DNA of 64,000 nt from a virus. Below the pieces are notes generated by a model. The model was not told the DNA's origin. It saw only the letters and a program-made list of their open reading frames with translations, and made no database searches. This document shows, piece by piece, positions 40,310 to 50,800 of the stretch. The first letter of the stretch is position 1; the number at the start of each line of letters is the position of its first letter. The stretch covers positions 1 through 64,000 of the IMG/VR virus record IMGVR_UViG_3300008117_006295. The stretch is one strand, 5' to 3'. The position numbers and the translations under genes are program-made.

Positions 40310-41100
40310 ACAACTATAATAACTTATCAGATTCCAAAAAAAAACAAATTCTAGAAAAAGAATATTGCTCGCTAAAAAAAAGCTTTGGTGAGATAGCATC
40401 TTTATATAACACTTATTCTAATAAATTAAGAAGAGACGCAATAAAATTTGGATTATCTATACGATCCAAAAGTGATGCTCAAAAAAATGCCTTATCCAAG
40501 GGTGTTGCTAAACATCCAACAAAAGGAAAAGAAAGATCAATTACAGAAAAAAATAAAATTGGACTCGGAGTAATGAAAAATTGGGAAGAGCTTCCTGATA
40601 ATGAACTTCAAAAAAGAAAAAATAAAGCTAAAGAAAATTGGGATAAATTATCAGATGATACTAAAGCTAATATGATAAACTCAGCAAATGCTGCTGTAAG
40701 AGTTGCTAGTAAAGTCGGATCTAAATTAGAAAAATGTATACTAGAAAATTTACTAGCAGACGGATACAAGGTTGATTTTCATAAAGAACAAATGTTATCA
40801 AATACCAAGCTACAAATAGATATTTTTCTACCAGAAGATAATATTGCTATTGAAGTAGATGGACCTTCTCATTATGAACCAGTATGGGGCGACGAAGCAT
40901 TAAAACGTAATAAGTCTTATGATAATAAAAAGACAGGACTCATACTGGGAAAAGGGTTGGTATTAATTAGAATTAAACAGATCAAGGACTTTTCACCATC
41001 ACGCGGACGATTATTATATGATCAGCTGAAAACCGTTCTGATGCAAATTAAAGAAAAATTCCCGGACACAGACAACAGATATTTTGAATTAGGAGAATAA
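40306..41100 (+). CDS. DUF559/Vsr-like endonuclease with N-terminal DNA-binding part
   Basis: 264 residues. The first half is helical and basic (KSFGEIASLYNTYSNKLRRD, HTH-like; repeats around NWEELPDNELQKRKNKAKEN resembling NUMOD-type modules). The second half contains the nuclease core LQIDIFLPEDNIAIEVDGPSHYE with D, E and H positions typical of Vsr-like PD-(D/E)XK enzymes and a last strand GLVLIRIKQ. The layout fits a free-standing homing-type endonuclease. Confidence 0.65.
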   Translation: MNNYNNLSDSKKKQILEKEYCSLKKSFGEIASLYNTYSNKLRRDAIKFGLSIRSKSDAQKNALSKGVAKHPTKGKERSITEKNKIGLGVMKNWEELPDNELQKRKNKAKENWDKLSDDTKANMINSANAAVRVASKVGSKLEKCILENLLADGYKVDFHKEQMLSNTKLQIDIFLPEDNIAIEVDGPSHYEPVWGDEALKRNKSYDNKKTGLILGKGLVLIRIKQIKDFSPSRGRLLYDQLKTVLMQIKEKFPDTDNRYFELGE

Positions 41101-41101
41101 G

Positions 41102-41842
41102 ATGGCTAAAAAAACTATTGTATCTACAGAAAATACTATCGAAATAACAGAAGCAAAAACTGTTGTTAAACCAGCTATGCACAGCTTAGAGTGGACAGAC
41201 TATGTACTAAGCTTATTATCAGATGATGAAAAAATAAAGGGCAATCCAACAACTGATGGATTAAGAAGAATATTTGAAATTGCTCTGGATTGTACTGTTG
41301 TTACATCTTCAACCAAAGTAGCACAGTGTCCCGACCATAATAATGAAAAAAGAGCCACCGTGGTTCACTCCATAGGCTATATTTTAAATTCACCGACCAA
41401 GGAGACAGAAAAACAAAACACGATCAATATAGATGGTGCCGCTGACGTTTACTGGGGGAATTGCGATAAGATCTATAGAAATCATCCAGTAGCAGTTGCT
41501 GAAACAAGAGCAGAAGGACGAGCATTAAGAAGAGCCCTGAGATTACGCAAAGTGGTTGCCGCAGAAGAAATAGCCGAAAATATCGAAGACCATGTTGATG
41601 GAGATAGTATAGGTAAAATAACACCAAATCAGATTAATTTTATTGATGTTTTAGCAAAAAGACTTGATATTAATATATCTAAAACGTTAGAGAAACTTGC
41701 TTTATCAAACGATAATATCTATAATATTAAATATGACGACGCTGTTATTATTGTCAAAACACTATCAGATTTCCAGCAGGATCACTCAAAAATGTCGTCG
41801 GATCTTATTGGATATGATGAAACATGGAAACATAGATCATGA
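41102..41842 (+). CDS. Possible ssDNA annealing or recombination protein
   Basis: 246 residues. The central part NPTTDGLRRIFEIALD..., ADVYWGNC and HPVAVAETRAEGRALRRALRLR is a pattern found in phage recombination-type proteins, slightly similar to the AxTxAxKRAL signature of Rad52/RecT-like annealing proteins. The C-terminal 60 residues may be a separate helical domain. Assignment is tentative and by motif feel only. It follows the endonuclease gene and overlaps the zinc-ribbon gene. Confidence 0.35.
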   Translation: MAKKTIVSTENTIEITEAKTVVKPAMHSLEWTDYVLSLLSDDEKIKGNPTTDGLRRIFEIALDCTVVTSSTKVAQCPDHNNEKRATVVHSIGYILNSPTKETEKQNTINIDGAADVYWGNCDKIYRNHPVAVAETRAEGRALRRALRLRKVVAAEEIAENIEDHVDGDSIGKITPNQINFIDVLAKRLDINISKTLEKLALSNDNIYNIKYDDAVIIVKTLSDFQQDHSKMSSDLIGYDETWKHRS

Positions 41843-42168
41843 AAATTTTCTACAAAGTTAATGATAAGCTCACTTTTGAATTAGAGGCAGAAGGTCAAAA
41901 AGAAATTTTTAAAGAACTAGCAACTATTCAAGAGATTTTTAGCGAAGAAAAGTGCGGACTCTGTGGAAGTACCAATATTAAATTTGTTGTTAGAAGCGTT
42001 GATGGTAATGATTATTACGAATTAAGATGTAATGATTGTGGAGCTGTCTTAGCTTTTGGTCAACATAAAAAAGGTGGCACTTTGTTTCCAAAAAGAAAAG
42101 ATGATGATGGAAATTATATGCCCAACAAAGGTTGGCATAAGTTTGTAAAAGATACTAAGGATAAATGA
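41839..42168 (+). CDS. Zinc-ribbon protein
   Basis: 109 residues. EKCGLCGSTNIKFVVRSVDG and YELRCNDCGAVLAFGQHKKG form a C-x2-C...C-x2-C ribbon, followed by a basic tail (FPKRKDDDGNYMPNKGWHKF). Typical of small phage nucleic-acid-binding ribbons seen near replication genes. It overlaps both neighbours by 4 bases. Confidence 0.6.
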   Translation: MKIFYKVNDKLTFELEAEGQKEIFKELATIQEIFSEEKCGLCGSTNIKFVVRSVDGNDYYELRCNDCGAVLAFGQHKKGGTLFPKRKDDDGNYMPNKGWHKFVKDTKDK

Positions 42169-43811
42169 ATAATACCACTATAGTAACAGGTATTTGGGAT
42201 TTAGGAAGAGACTCTCTTTCTGAAGGCTGGGGAAGAAAATTCGATCATTATATAGAAAATTTTAAAAGATTACTAAGTATACAAGAATTAAATCTTGCTA
42301 TATTTATTGATTCTTCCCTTGAGGATCTGGTATGGAAATATCGTAATAAAAATAATACGGTAGTTTATAAACACTCTATAAATGAATTTAATGGAGCGTT
42401 TTTCCCATTTTTTGACCAAGTACAAAATATACGTTTATCTGAACAGTGGCAGAATCAAGTAGGTTGGTTAAAGGATAGTACTCAGGCAAAAATGCCTTTG
42501 TATAATCCTATGGTTATGAGCAAAATGTTTTTATTACATAATGCTAAAATATTTAATCCATTTAATAGTACTCATTATTTTTGGTTAGATGGAGGAATAA
42601 CAAATACTGTACATCCAGGATATTTCAGCCATGATAATGTAATAGAAAAAATAGAATCTATTACAGAAAAGATGCTATTTGTATGTTTTCCTTATGAGAC
42701 TAAAACAGAAATACATGGTTTTGATATTAATGCAATGAAGAGATATGGGAAAAACAATGAGATAAATAGAGTTGCCAGAGCAGGTTTTTTTGGTGGACAC
42801 AAAGATTATATTTCATCAGCAAACACACTATATTATTCTTTATTGCAAAGTTCTTTAAATGAAGGATATATGGGTACTGAAGAGAGTATCTTTACCCTTA
42901 TGACATATCTTGAACCAAATACATATCATATTGAAATGATTAATGAAGATGGTTTATTAAGTACATTTTTTGAGAATGTAAAAAATAATACTACTAAACA
43001 AGATAAAATTAAAACAACACAGAATTATAAACATAATAAAATATCTTTATATATTAATACTTTTAATTCTCCAGAACAATTACAAATGGTTTTGGACTCT
43101 TTCTCTAAACATGATAAAAGATTTATAGAAAATACTGAAAAAATTCTTATTAATAATTCCACTAAAAATGAGTTATTTGAAAAATACGATAATATCTGTT
43201 CAAAGTATAACTTTATAGACCATATCAAAAAAGGTAATCTTGGTATTTGCAGAGCAAGACAGTTAGCCGCAGAACACTTTAAAGAATCTGGTAATAAATA
43301 CATGTTATTCTTTGAAGATGATATGCTTTTAGACTTTAACAATAATTGTGATTTTGGTTTTAGTAAAAATGTTAAAGATCTATTTACTAATATGGTTAGA
43401 ATTATGGATTTGGAAAAATATGATTTTTTAAAATTAAGTTTTAGTGAATTTTATGGTAATAATGGTCAACAGTGGAGTTGGCATAATGTTCCTAGTCCAA
43501 AAAAAGAAGAATATTTTGGTAATATAAATTCAAAACCTCCAACAAAATTTAATACTATTCATAGTTTAAACAGTGTTATTTATGCTGATGGCGAGATTTA
43601 CTATTCAAACTGGCCTCATATTATAAGTCAAGAAGGTAATAAAAAATGCTTCTTAGATACAACTTGGAATAGTCCATTTGAACAAACATGGATGAGTCAT
43701 ATTTATAGTTTAACAAAAAACAATATAGTCAAACCAGCAATACTATTACATAGTCCCATAACACATAATAGAGTTCATCATTATGAAGCCAAAGACAGAA
43801 AAGAAAATTAA
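42165..43811 (+). CDS. HtrL/YibB-like domain fused to a GT2-type glycosyltransferase
   Basis: 548 residues in two parts. Residues about 1-275 match the HtrL_YibB family (TTIVTGIWDLGRDSL, YNPMVMSKMFLLHNA, HYFWLDGGITN, ARAGFFGGHKDYI), a GT-like family linked to LPS or capsule. Residues about 290-520 are a GT-A domain (KISLYINTFNSPEQLQMVLD, GICRARQLAAEHF, MLFFEDDMLLD with a DXD motif). A fusion of the two is unusual and implies a two-step glycan assembly. Overlaps the next gene by 29 bases. Confidence 0.7.
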   Translation: MNNTTIVTGIWDLGRDSLSEGWGRKFDHYIENFKRLLSIQELNLAIFIDSSLEDLVWKYRNKNNTVVYKHSINEFNGAFFPFFDQVQNIRLSEQWQNQVGWLKDSTQAKMPLYNPMVMSKMFLLHNAKIFNPFNSTHYFWLDGGITNTVHPGYFSHDNVIEKIESITEKMLFVCFPYETKTEIHGFDINAMKRYGKNNEINRVARAGFFGGHKDYISSANTLYYSLLQSSLNEGYMGTEESIFTLMTYLEPNTYHIEMINEDGLLSTFFENVKNNTTKQDKIKTTQNYKHNKISLYINTFNSPEQLQMVLDSFSKHDKRFIENTEKILINNSTKNELFEKYDNICSKYNFIDHIKKGNLGICRARQLAAEHFKESGNKYMLFFEDDMLLDFNNNCDFGFSKNVKDLFTNMVRIMDLEKYDFLKLSFSEFYGNNGQQWSWHNVPSPKKEEYFGNINSKPPTKFNTIHSLNSVIYADGEIYYSNWPHIISQEGNKKCFLDTTWNSPFEQTWMSHIYSLTKNNIVKPAILLHSPITHNRVHHYEAKDRKEN

Positions 43812-45090
43812 GAAAAAAACAAACATTGTAGAAACCCCAAATACTATTTTTGTACAGATAGCCTCTTATAGGGATCCTCAGTTATTACCCACAATTGAGG
43901 ATATGTTACGTAATGCTAAATATCCAGAAAATATAAGTATTGGTATAGCATGGCAGCACTGTAATAGTGATACTTGGGCGGATATAGAAAAATATGCTGA
44001 TGATAGCAGATTTAAAATTATAGATATACCATATGAAGAAAGTAAGGGGGTTTGTTGGGCCAGAAATAAAGTTCAACAACTATATGATGGAGAAAAGTAT
44101 ACTCTGCAAATAGATAGTCATCACAGATTTGTTAAAAATTGGGATGAAATATTAATTAATATGATAGTTGATCTACAGAATAATGGTTATGATAAGCCAT
44201 TATTAACAGGATATATACCGAGTTTTGATCCTGATAATGATCCTGCTGCAAGAGTTAATACTCCGTGGAAAATGAACTTTGATAGATTCATACCAGAAGG
44301 AGCGGTATTTTTTCTACCGGCTAATTTTGACTCTTGGGATGATCCAACAAAACCATTGCCAGCAAGATTCTATAGTGCGCATTTCGCTTTTACAGTAGGA
44401 GAATTTTGTAAAGAAGTTCCTCATGATCCATATTATTATTTTCATGGAGAAGAAATTAATATTGCAGCCAGAGCTTATACCTGTGGATATGATCTATTTC
44501 ACCCCCATAAAGTAATATGTTGGCATGAGTATACCAGAAAAGGCAGAACCAAACAATGGGATGATGATAAGCATTGGGGAGCCAGAAATACAGAATCTCA
44601 TTTAAGAAACAGAAAACTCTTCGAGATGGATGGAGAAAAAAGAGATATAGATTTTGGAAAATATGGATTTGGTAATGTCAGAACACTAAGAGACTATGAA
44701 AGATATTCTGGTCTTAGTTTTAAATATAGGGCCATACAACAGGATGTTTTGGATCATAAGCCTCCACCAGATCCGTCTAAAGATTTAACAGATGAAGAAT
44801 TCGATAGCAAATTATTAAAAATATTTAAACACTGTATAGATATTGGATATAATCAAGTTCCAGAAAATGATTATGATTTTTGGGCAGTAGCATTCAAAGA
44901 TGAAAATGGTCAGGATATGTACAGAAAAGATGCTGATAAAGAAGAAATTATAAGGATGAAAAATGATCCTGATAATTATTGTAAAGTATGGCGAGAGTTC
45001 CAAACGGATAAAAAGCCTCATAGTTGGATAGTTTGGCCGCATAGTATTAGTAAAGGATGGGCAGATCCAATTACTGGATTTTTACCATGA
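43783..45090 (+). CDS. GlcNAc-transferase-family glycosyltransferase (GT60-like)
   Basis: 435 residues. TIFVQIASYRDPQLLPTIED, CWARNKVQQLYDGEKYTLQI, DSHHRF (a DxH metal site at about 111-113), YFHGEEINIAARAYTCGYDL and HEYTRKGR match the Pfam GlcNAc family, whose founder Gnt1 attaches GlcNAc to hydroxyproline of Skp1 in Dictyostelium. A 110-residue C-terminal extension (after about 325) is of unknown role. Acceptor here unknown; the next unit encodes Thr/Pro-rich tail proteins, which makes a protein acceptor plausible but unproven. Confidence 0.8.
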   Translation: MKPKTEKKIKKKTNIVETPNTIFVQIASYRDPQLLPTIEDMLRNAKYPENISIGIAWQHCNSDTWADIEKYADDSRFKIIDIPYEESKGVCWARNKVQQLYDGEKYTLQIDSHHRFVKNWDEILINMIVDLQNNGYDKPLLTGYIPSFDPDNDPAARVNTPWKMNFDRFIPEGAVFFLPANFDSWDDPTKPLPARFYSAHFAFTVGEFCKEVPHDPYYYFHGEEINIAARAYTCGYDLFHPHKVICWHEYTRKGRTKQWDDDKHWGARNTESHLRNRKLFEMDGEKRDIDFGKYGFGNVRTLRDYERYSGLSFKYRAIQQDVLDHKPPPDPSKDLTDEEFDSKLLKIFKHCIDIGYNQVPENDYDFWAVAFKDENGQDMYRKDADKEEIIRMKNDPDNYCKVWREFQTDKKPHSWIVWPHSISKGWADPITGFLP

Positions 45091-45698
45091 TTAATAATTT
45101 TTGTTTTCTTAGTGAAGCTAATTATCCTAATTATGTTAATAGGATACAACAATATTCTATTCCAAGATATTTAGAACTTAATATTAATATACCTTTTTAT
45201 ATAAGCACTAATTATAAAAATTTATTTAAAGAAGAATATTTAAATCATGAATATATTAAAATTTATGATATTGAAGAACTTAGAAAAAATAATATCAAAT
45301 CTCAGAATTATGAATTATTACCGTCAGATCCCACAGGAATATATCCAGCAAGATATCCGTGGAATTTAAGACGTTTTATTTTAGAAAAAGCCATAGATGA
45401 TGGATATTTAGGATTATTTTTTATAGAGTGCGACACTAAGATTCATCCTGGTATTAATAATAGTCGTTTAATAGAACTAATGAATAATCTTTATAGTCCC
45501 AATACTGTTAAAACCTCATCTGCTAGATTTGTTTATAAAAACAGATCTCCAGCTTGTGTGTTTGATTATCATAATGAGTATATAAAAGATTTAAAATTAA
45601 ATTTTAATGATGAGGATTATGATAGTCTGGATGGAACAAATCAATTATTTTTTGGTAAAGATACAGAGAGTTTGAAACAATTTATTAATACATACTGA
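45087..45698 (+). CDS. Possible GT-A-like protein
   Basis: 203 residues from the ATG overlapping the previous stop (ATGA). A strand and loop GYLGLFFIECDTKIHPGINN has an acidic metal-like motif, and the beginning (FCFLSEANYPNYVNRIQQYS) resembles glycosyltransferase starts. It is too divergent for a family call. Located within a run of glycosyltransferases. Confidence 0.4.
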   Translation: MINNFCFLSEANYPNYVNRIQQYSIPRYLELNINIPFYISTNYKNLFKEEYLNHEYIKIYDIEELRKNNIKSQNYELLPSDPTGIYPARYPWNLRRFILEKAIDDGYLGLFFIECDTKIHPGINNSRLIELMNNLYSPNTVKTSSARFVYKNRSPACVFDYHNEYIKDLKLNFNDEDYDSLDGTNQLFFGKDTESLKQFINTY

Positions 45699-45755
45699 AA
45701 CACCATTTATAACAGAACATTCTTTTGATGATAGGTATTAAATTACAGTATTATT

Positions 45756-47276
45756 ATGTTTAAAATATTAGATTCTAAATTAGCAGATGCCGGATTCTAT
45801 ATAAATCTTGATGAGTCTATAGAAAGGAAAAATTTTATAGAAAATCAGAAAGAAATTTTTAGTATAAGTAATCTGGAAAGGTTTTCTGCTTTATCTAATG
45901 AATTAAGACAATCATCTTGTACAGAAAGTCATAGGGCAATTTTTAGAAAATGTATCAATAATGGTATTAAAAAAACATTTGTAGCAGAAGATGACTTTGT
46001 TATAAATGCAAAATTTAATTTCTTAAATAAGAATATAGAATTATCTAGTATTTTAGAGTATCTGGTAGATTTTGATGATTATGATGTTTTAATGTTTGGA
46101 TGTAACCCTAAGAAAAAACTTATAGTTCAAAGTAAATATATAGCAAAAAATTTGAGTAGCACAGGAGCCTGGGCATATATAATAAAAGAAAATGCTATGA
46201 AATATATATTAGATAACTATAATTATAGAAAAGATTACTGTGCTATAGATGATATATTACCAAGTTTAAATGGTAAAGGATTTAAAACAGTTGTAACATT
46301 ACCACAAATTTGTAATCATAGAGATGGTATAGAATCAACATTACAGCCACATGTTGGAGTAACACACTACTCTACTTGGATAAATGGTAATTGGGATAAA
46401 TATTTTTTTGATTATATAAAGAATGAAGATGAGCTAATCAAGTCTATAGATAATGAATATCTAGTACCTCAAAAATTAACTGTTGTTATAACGGGACATT
46501 CTGTAGAAAATTGGCTATTCCACCTAAGATATTTATTACAGAGTATGCCAAAAATATTATTTGATTGTCATTTTATAGTATGTTATGATAATTTTAGTTA
46601 TGATGATAAGTTTAATTTATCAAAATTTTTTAGAGATGTTAAATCTGAAATACATCCAACTATAGAATATGTTAATGGTGGATTGATTAGTTCTCTTAAA
46701 AAAGTTTTATCATGTATTAATACAGAGTATTTTCTATGGTTAGAGCATGATTGGGTATTTTTAAAACAAAATATAGACTTTTTCAATATTATTAAAGCAA
46801 TGGATAATAATAATTTTATTAATTCAATATGGTTAAATAAAGACGATAATAATCCTAGGGGTTTTGATATTTGCGAATATAATAATAAAATAACTCCATA
46901 TGAACTAGACAATAGAATAGACGAATGCGATATTGTAACCACATGCAGATGGTCAAATAATCCTGCTATACATAGAACATCAAGAATGAGAGAATTATTT
47001 GATAAGTATATTAATAATGAATATGTAGATTTAACTAATCAAAGATCTCATAATATAGAAGAGAAAATAATACCAATTTACCGTAAAGAAATTGAAGATT
47101 ATGGTTGGGAAGCAGTTAAAGACACTTGGGGTACATATGTATACGGTAATTTAAATGATAGCCCTTGTATGGGCCACACAGACGCTACAAGAAGGTATCA
47201 GGGAGGAAGCAAGTCTATGCCAGAGATCAATGGCGAGAACTATATAAACCAAAATCCTTTAAAAGATAGTGATTAA
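45756..47276 (+). CDS. GT25-like glycosyltransferase fused to a second GT-A domain
   Basis: 506 residues. The N-terminal half fits LPS-type GT25 (GFYINLDESIERKNFIENQ; ALSNELRQSSCTESHRAIFR; FVAEDDFVINAKF, the acidic metal motif; STGAWAYIIKENA). From about residue 240 a second GT-A-like domain follows (LTVVITGHSVENWLFHLRYL; FLWLEHDWVFLKQN). Two-domain enzymes of this kind add successive sugars. The gap before it (45699-45755) holds no clear promoter. Substrates unknown. Confidence 0.7.
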   Translation: MFKILDSKLADAGFYINLDESIERKNFIENQKEIFSISNLERFSALSNELRQSSCTESHRAIFRKCINNGIKKTFVAEDDFVINAKFNFLNKNIELSSILEYLVDFDDYDVLMFGCNPKKKLIVQSKYIAKNLSSTGAWAYIIKENAMKYILDNYNYRKDYCAIDDILPSLNGKGFKTVVTLPQICNHRDGIESTLQPHVGVTHYSTWINGNWDKYFFDYIKNEDELIKSIDNEYLVPQKLTVVITGHSVENWLFHLRYLLQSMPKILFDCHFIVCYDNFSYDDKFNLSKFFRDVKSEIHPTIEYVNGGLISSLKKVLSCINTEYFLWLEHDWVFLKQNIDFFNIIKAMDNNNFINSIWLNKDDNNPRGFDICEYNNKITPYELDNRIDECDIVTTCRWSNNPAIHRTSRMRELFDKYINNEYVDLTNQRSHNIEEKIIPIYRKEIEDYGWEAVKDTWGTYVYGNLNDSPCMGHTDATRRYQGGSKSMPEINGENYINQNPLKDSD

Positions 47277-47279
47277 TTT

Positions 47280-47876
47280 ATGTTTAATTTTACTAATGCT
47301 AATTTACTATTAAATAGACCAAATCATACGATAGATGCTAGTATAATTTCAAAAGAACAGATAAGATATATTTTAGCAGTGCTAGATAGTGTATTAAGTC
47401 AAAATATTCAAGGAGACGTTGTTGAATTTGGATGTTATGTTGGCGAGTCATCAAAATATTTAAGAATGATGCTAGATCATCATTTATCTACAAAAAAATT
47501 ATATGTTTATGATTCTTTTGATGGATTACCTCCATTAAGTAAATATGAAGAAAATACTGGGTGGCAACCAGGAACATTAAAAACATCAGAGTCCGTATTA
47601 GTAGAAAATTTTTATAACAATGGATTAAAACCACCAATAATTACTAAGAATTGTTTTGGATTTTTGGATGGTGATTTTTATGATAGTATTTATGATAGTT
47701 TATCTAAAGCCTATCCTCTATTATCTGTTGGAGGATGCTTAATGTTTCATGATTATGAAAGAAATGATCTTCCAGGAGTAAAAGCAGCTATAATAGATTA
47801 TATGAAAAATTATAATGATAATTCATATACTTTAATTAAAATTTATGAACAACTGGGATTATTAATTATTCTATAA
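47280..47876 (+). CDS. TylF/MycF-type methyltransferase
   Basis: 198 residues of the TylF family: GDVVEFGCYVGESSKYLRM (SAM-binding glycine motif), YVYDSFDGLPPLS, FLDGDFYDSI, and MFHDYERNDLPGVKAAI with the metal-binding Asp region. TylF-family enzymes O-methylate sugars in antibiotics and surface glycans, so it probably caps a sugar added by the enzymes upstream. Last gene of the plus-strand unit; its 3' end overlaps the convergent gene by 11 bases. Confidence 0.82.
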   Translation: MFNFTNANLLLNRPNHTIDASIISKEQIRYILAVLDSVLSQNIQGDVVEFGCYVGESSKYLRMMLDHHLSTKKLYVYDSFDGLPPLSKYEENTGWQPGTLKTSESVLVENFYNNGLKPPIITKNCFGFLDGDFYDSIYDSLSKAYPLLSVGGCLMFHDYERNDLPGVKAAIIDYMKNYNDNSYTLIKIYEQLGLLIIL

Positions 47877-50800
47877 TATTATCTTTTCTTAATAAAATAT
47901 TTTCACTAAATATTGCACTATCCCAAGTAGGCTTAAAACTACTAAGTGTTGGTAATGTTGCTCCTGAAATATCAGATATATATTGTGAATTGTGGATATT
48001 AATATTTGGATTACTAGTATATGGATAATTAACATATGTTAATTTTGTTGTTTGTATATTATTAGCTAAATTAAGACTATCCTCATAATATAAAATATCG
48101 TCAACATATCCATTATTATAGAAATTATAAAAAACATATCCGTCATTAGAATTATACGTTAACCATGGAGCTTGTTGTTGTAGCCAGCCGGTGTATATAT
48201 CATTTCTCTTAATATCTTTTCTTCTAATAGTATTGGTAGATATTTGATGTCTAGATCCTATATTATCTAGTCTAGTAAAATTAGTTTGATAACCTTCAGC
48301 ATATTTAATAGCATATAATTTATCAGAATTATATACACTCTGATTTGGAACAGCAAACCTGGAAATATATGGCGAAGCATTTTTGAAATAAAAATCTATT
48401 AACTGTAAGGGACCAATAGGAAAACTATAGTCCTTAATATTTTTATTATATATTTTATTATTAAGATAATACTCTTTCCATGTTGTATTATAATCTATAA
48501 CAATTGCTTCTGGCGCAGAAACGTATCCTCTTCCAGGATCCGTAATTGTTACAGTTTCAATAATACCCTTACCGGTATATATTGAACCTAATATATCTTC
48601 GCTAATATCTATAGAGTAAGTCGCCTTTCCTCCTATACCTCCTCCTCCAGAAAAATAAATCTCAAATTTTCTTAAATTATAATCGCCACTATTTGTTTGT
48701 GGGAAAAATCCTTCTCCTCCATCTATAACATCTACATTAGATATCTGTCCATACTGATTAATTTGTACTAAAAATTCTGGTTTATGATTCCAACTAGTAG
48801 GTACTCCGGGAGTTTTGCAAATTAATGTACTATAACTCGAAAAACCTGTAGCGTCTGATATAGTAAGATCACTATATATATATCTACTATATCCATCAGC
48901 TATAGCTTGATTGTTTTCTAATGAATAATATTCTCCAACATCAGGATAACTATAAGAATAATTATCAAATAATCTAATAAATTTACTAGCTCCATTTAAA
49001 GATAGAGTTGCAGATTCCGTATCTCCTAATTCGTCTTCAATAGCTAAAACTGGATTTACATCAAAAAATGCTAACATATTAATATGGTGATCGTCATTAT
49101 TATAAGAATATCCAGATGGACAAATAAACCCACAGCGAGTTCCTGAGGGCCAATAGCTTGAATAATAAGAATCATATATTGGAAATGATAGTCCTATTAT
49201 CTCTCCAGAAACAGAAAAAAATGGATCTATAGGATAAGTAATAAATGTTCCAGAACTCACAGATTCATCATAAAAATATTCTGTAATATAGTTTGTGGTG
49301 CAACTAGCATAATTATTTTCGATATTTATTAATGAATTTATTTTATTAATATTTCCATAAGCATCTATAATTTTATCTATATAGTATAATTGATCATATA
49401 TTGATGAATATTTATTTGTTGTAATATACTGATCCTCTGTACTATTTTCACAATATCCTGGTATACCTGTTGTTGATATTGCTATAGATGAAGATTCTAA
49501 AAATGTTTTTGTAAAAACTAATGTAGTATCATCAAAAGCTATAATTGGTTTTTCATTAAATAAATAACCAGATAGGGTAGAGCAATAGTACTCACTACCG
49601 CTATAGTTAATATTGTAACTATTAGTAATAAATTTATTATCAGCTACATATGCATTATATGGTAATATTTCTCCACTAGAATCTTTCATAAGATCATTTA
49701 TTAGAATTTTTTGAATACCATGAATAGTTTGACCATATAAATATATGCCAATAGATTTATTGGAATTACAAGTATTGTAATCATCTCCTCCATCTGTAAT
49801 TTTAATATTTGAACATATTCCTTCTATTTTAGCCTGAGCTTTTGCTGGTTTAGATATTGAAAACTGAGAAAAATCTTTTTGCTCTCCATTTATAATTACT
49901 TGAGGTGGATAAGAATAATTTTCTCCATTATTCGTTATGGTTGCTCCCAAAACTTTATAATTTACTTCTGGAGTAAAAGAACAAGGGGTTCCACTATGAG
50001 TAGACTGTAATATAACTTCGGCTTGGGAATTAATCGGTCCATCTCCACCTTCGAATAAAATTCTAACATTTGGAGTACCAGAAGTTAAATTTAATCCAGG
50101 GTCAGATATGTATACTTTATCTAAAGTTCCAGATAATGTCAATCTAATTTCTAAACCATATCCTTCATCATTGGAGTTAATACTAATATACGGAGCTGTT
50201 TGGTAAAATTGTCCAGGATTATCTATATTTATCTGTGTAACACTGCCATCTGATATTAATGCTGTAAGATTTGCCCTGACTCCTTTTATAGGATTATAAC
50301 CTCCTATTAAATTAATTGTCGGCGCAATAGTATAATTATATCCAGTATTTAATATATCTATTTTACCAATAGAATAATTTATAGAAGCTATAGCTTTTGG
50401 CTCTCTTGTTTCTTTAAACGGAGAGGATATTGTACTGCCTATAATTTTTAATGTGGGTTGTGAAGCAAAAGATTGAAAATTACCAGAATCAACTATATAT
50501 CCTTCATAAGAAGCAACTGTCGGCGGAATAATTTCTACCGTTGGCTGACTAGCATAACGACCTCCATCTAGAATATTAATCTTTGATACTCCATAACTCA
50601 TTCTTGGAATTATAATAGCGTCACTAGATACAGTGAAAATATTAGTTGTATGACTTGGGGTCACAGTATGAGTAGCAGATACTGTACATGTTGGGGACGA
50701 GGTTTTTGTTATAGTCGGTGTTGATGTAGATGTTTTAGTAATCGTTGGAGTTTGAGTTTTAGTCTTTGTTACTGTAGGAGTTGGACTAAAAGATTTAGTA

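Noticed and set aside
45699-45755. Promoter in the gap before the GT25-like gene
   Set aside because: No -35/-10 pair and no RGTGTA motif; an ATG at 45729 would give only an 11-codon peptide.
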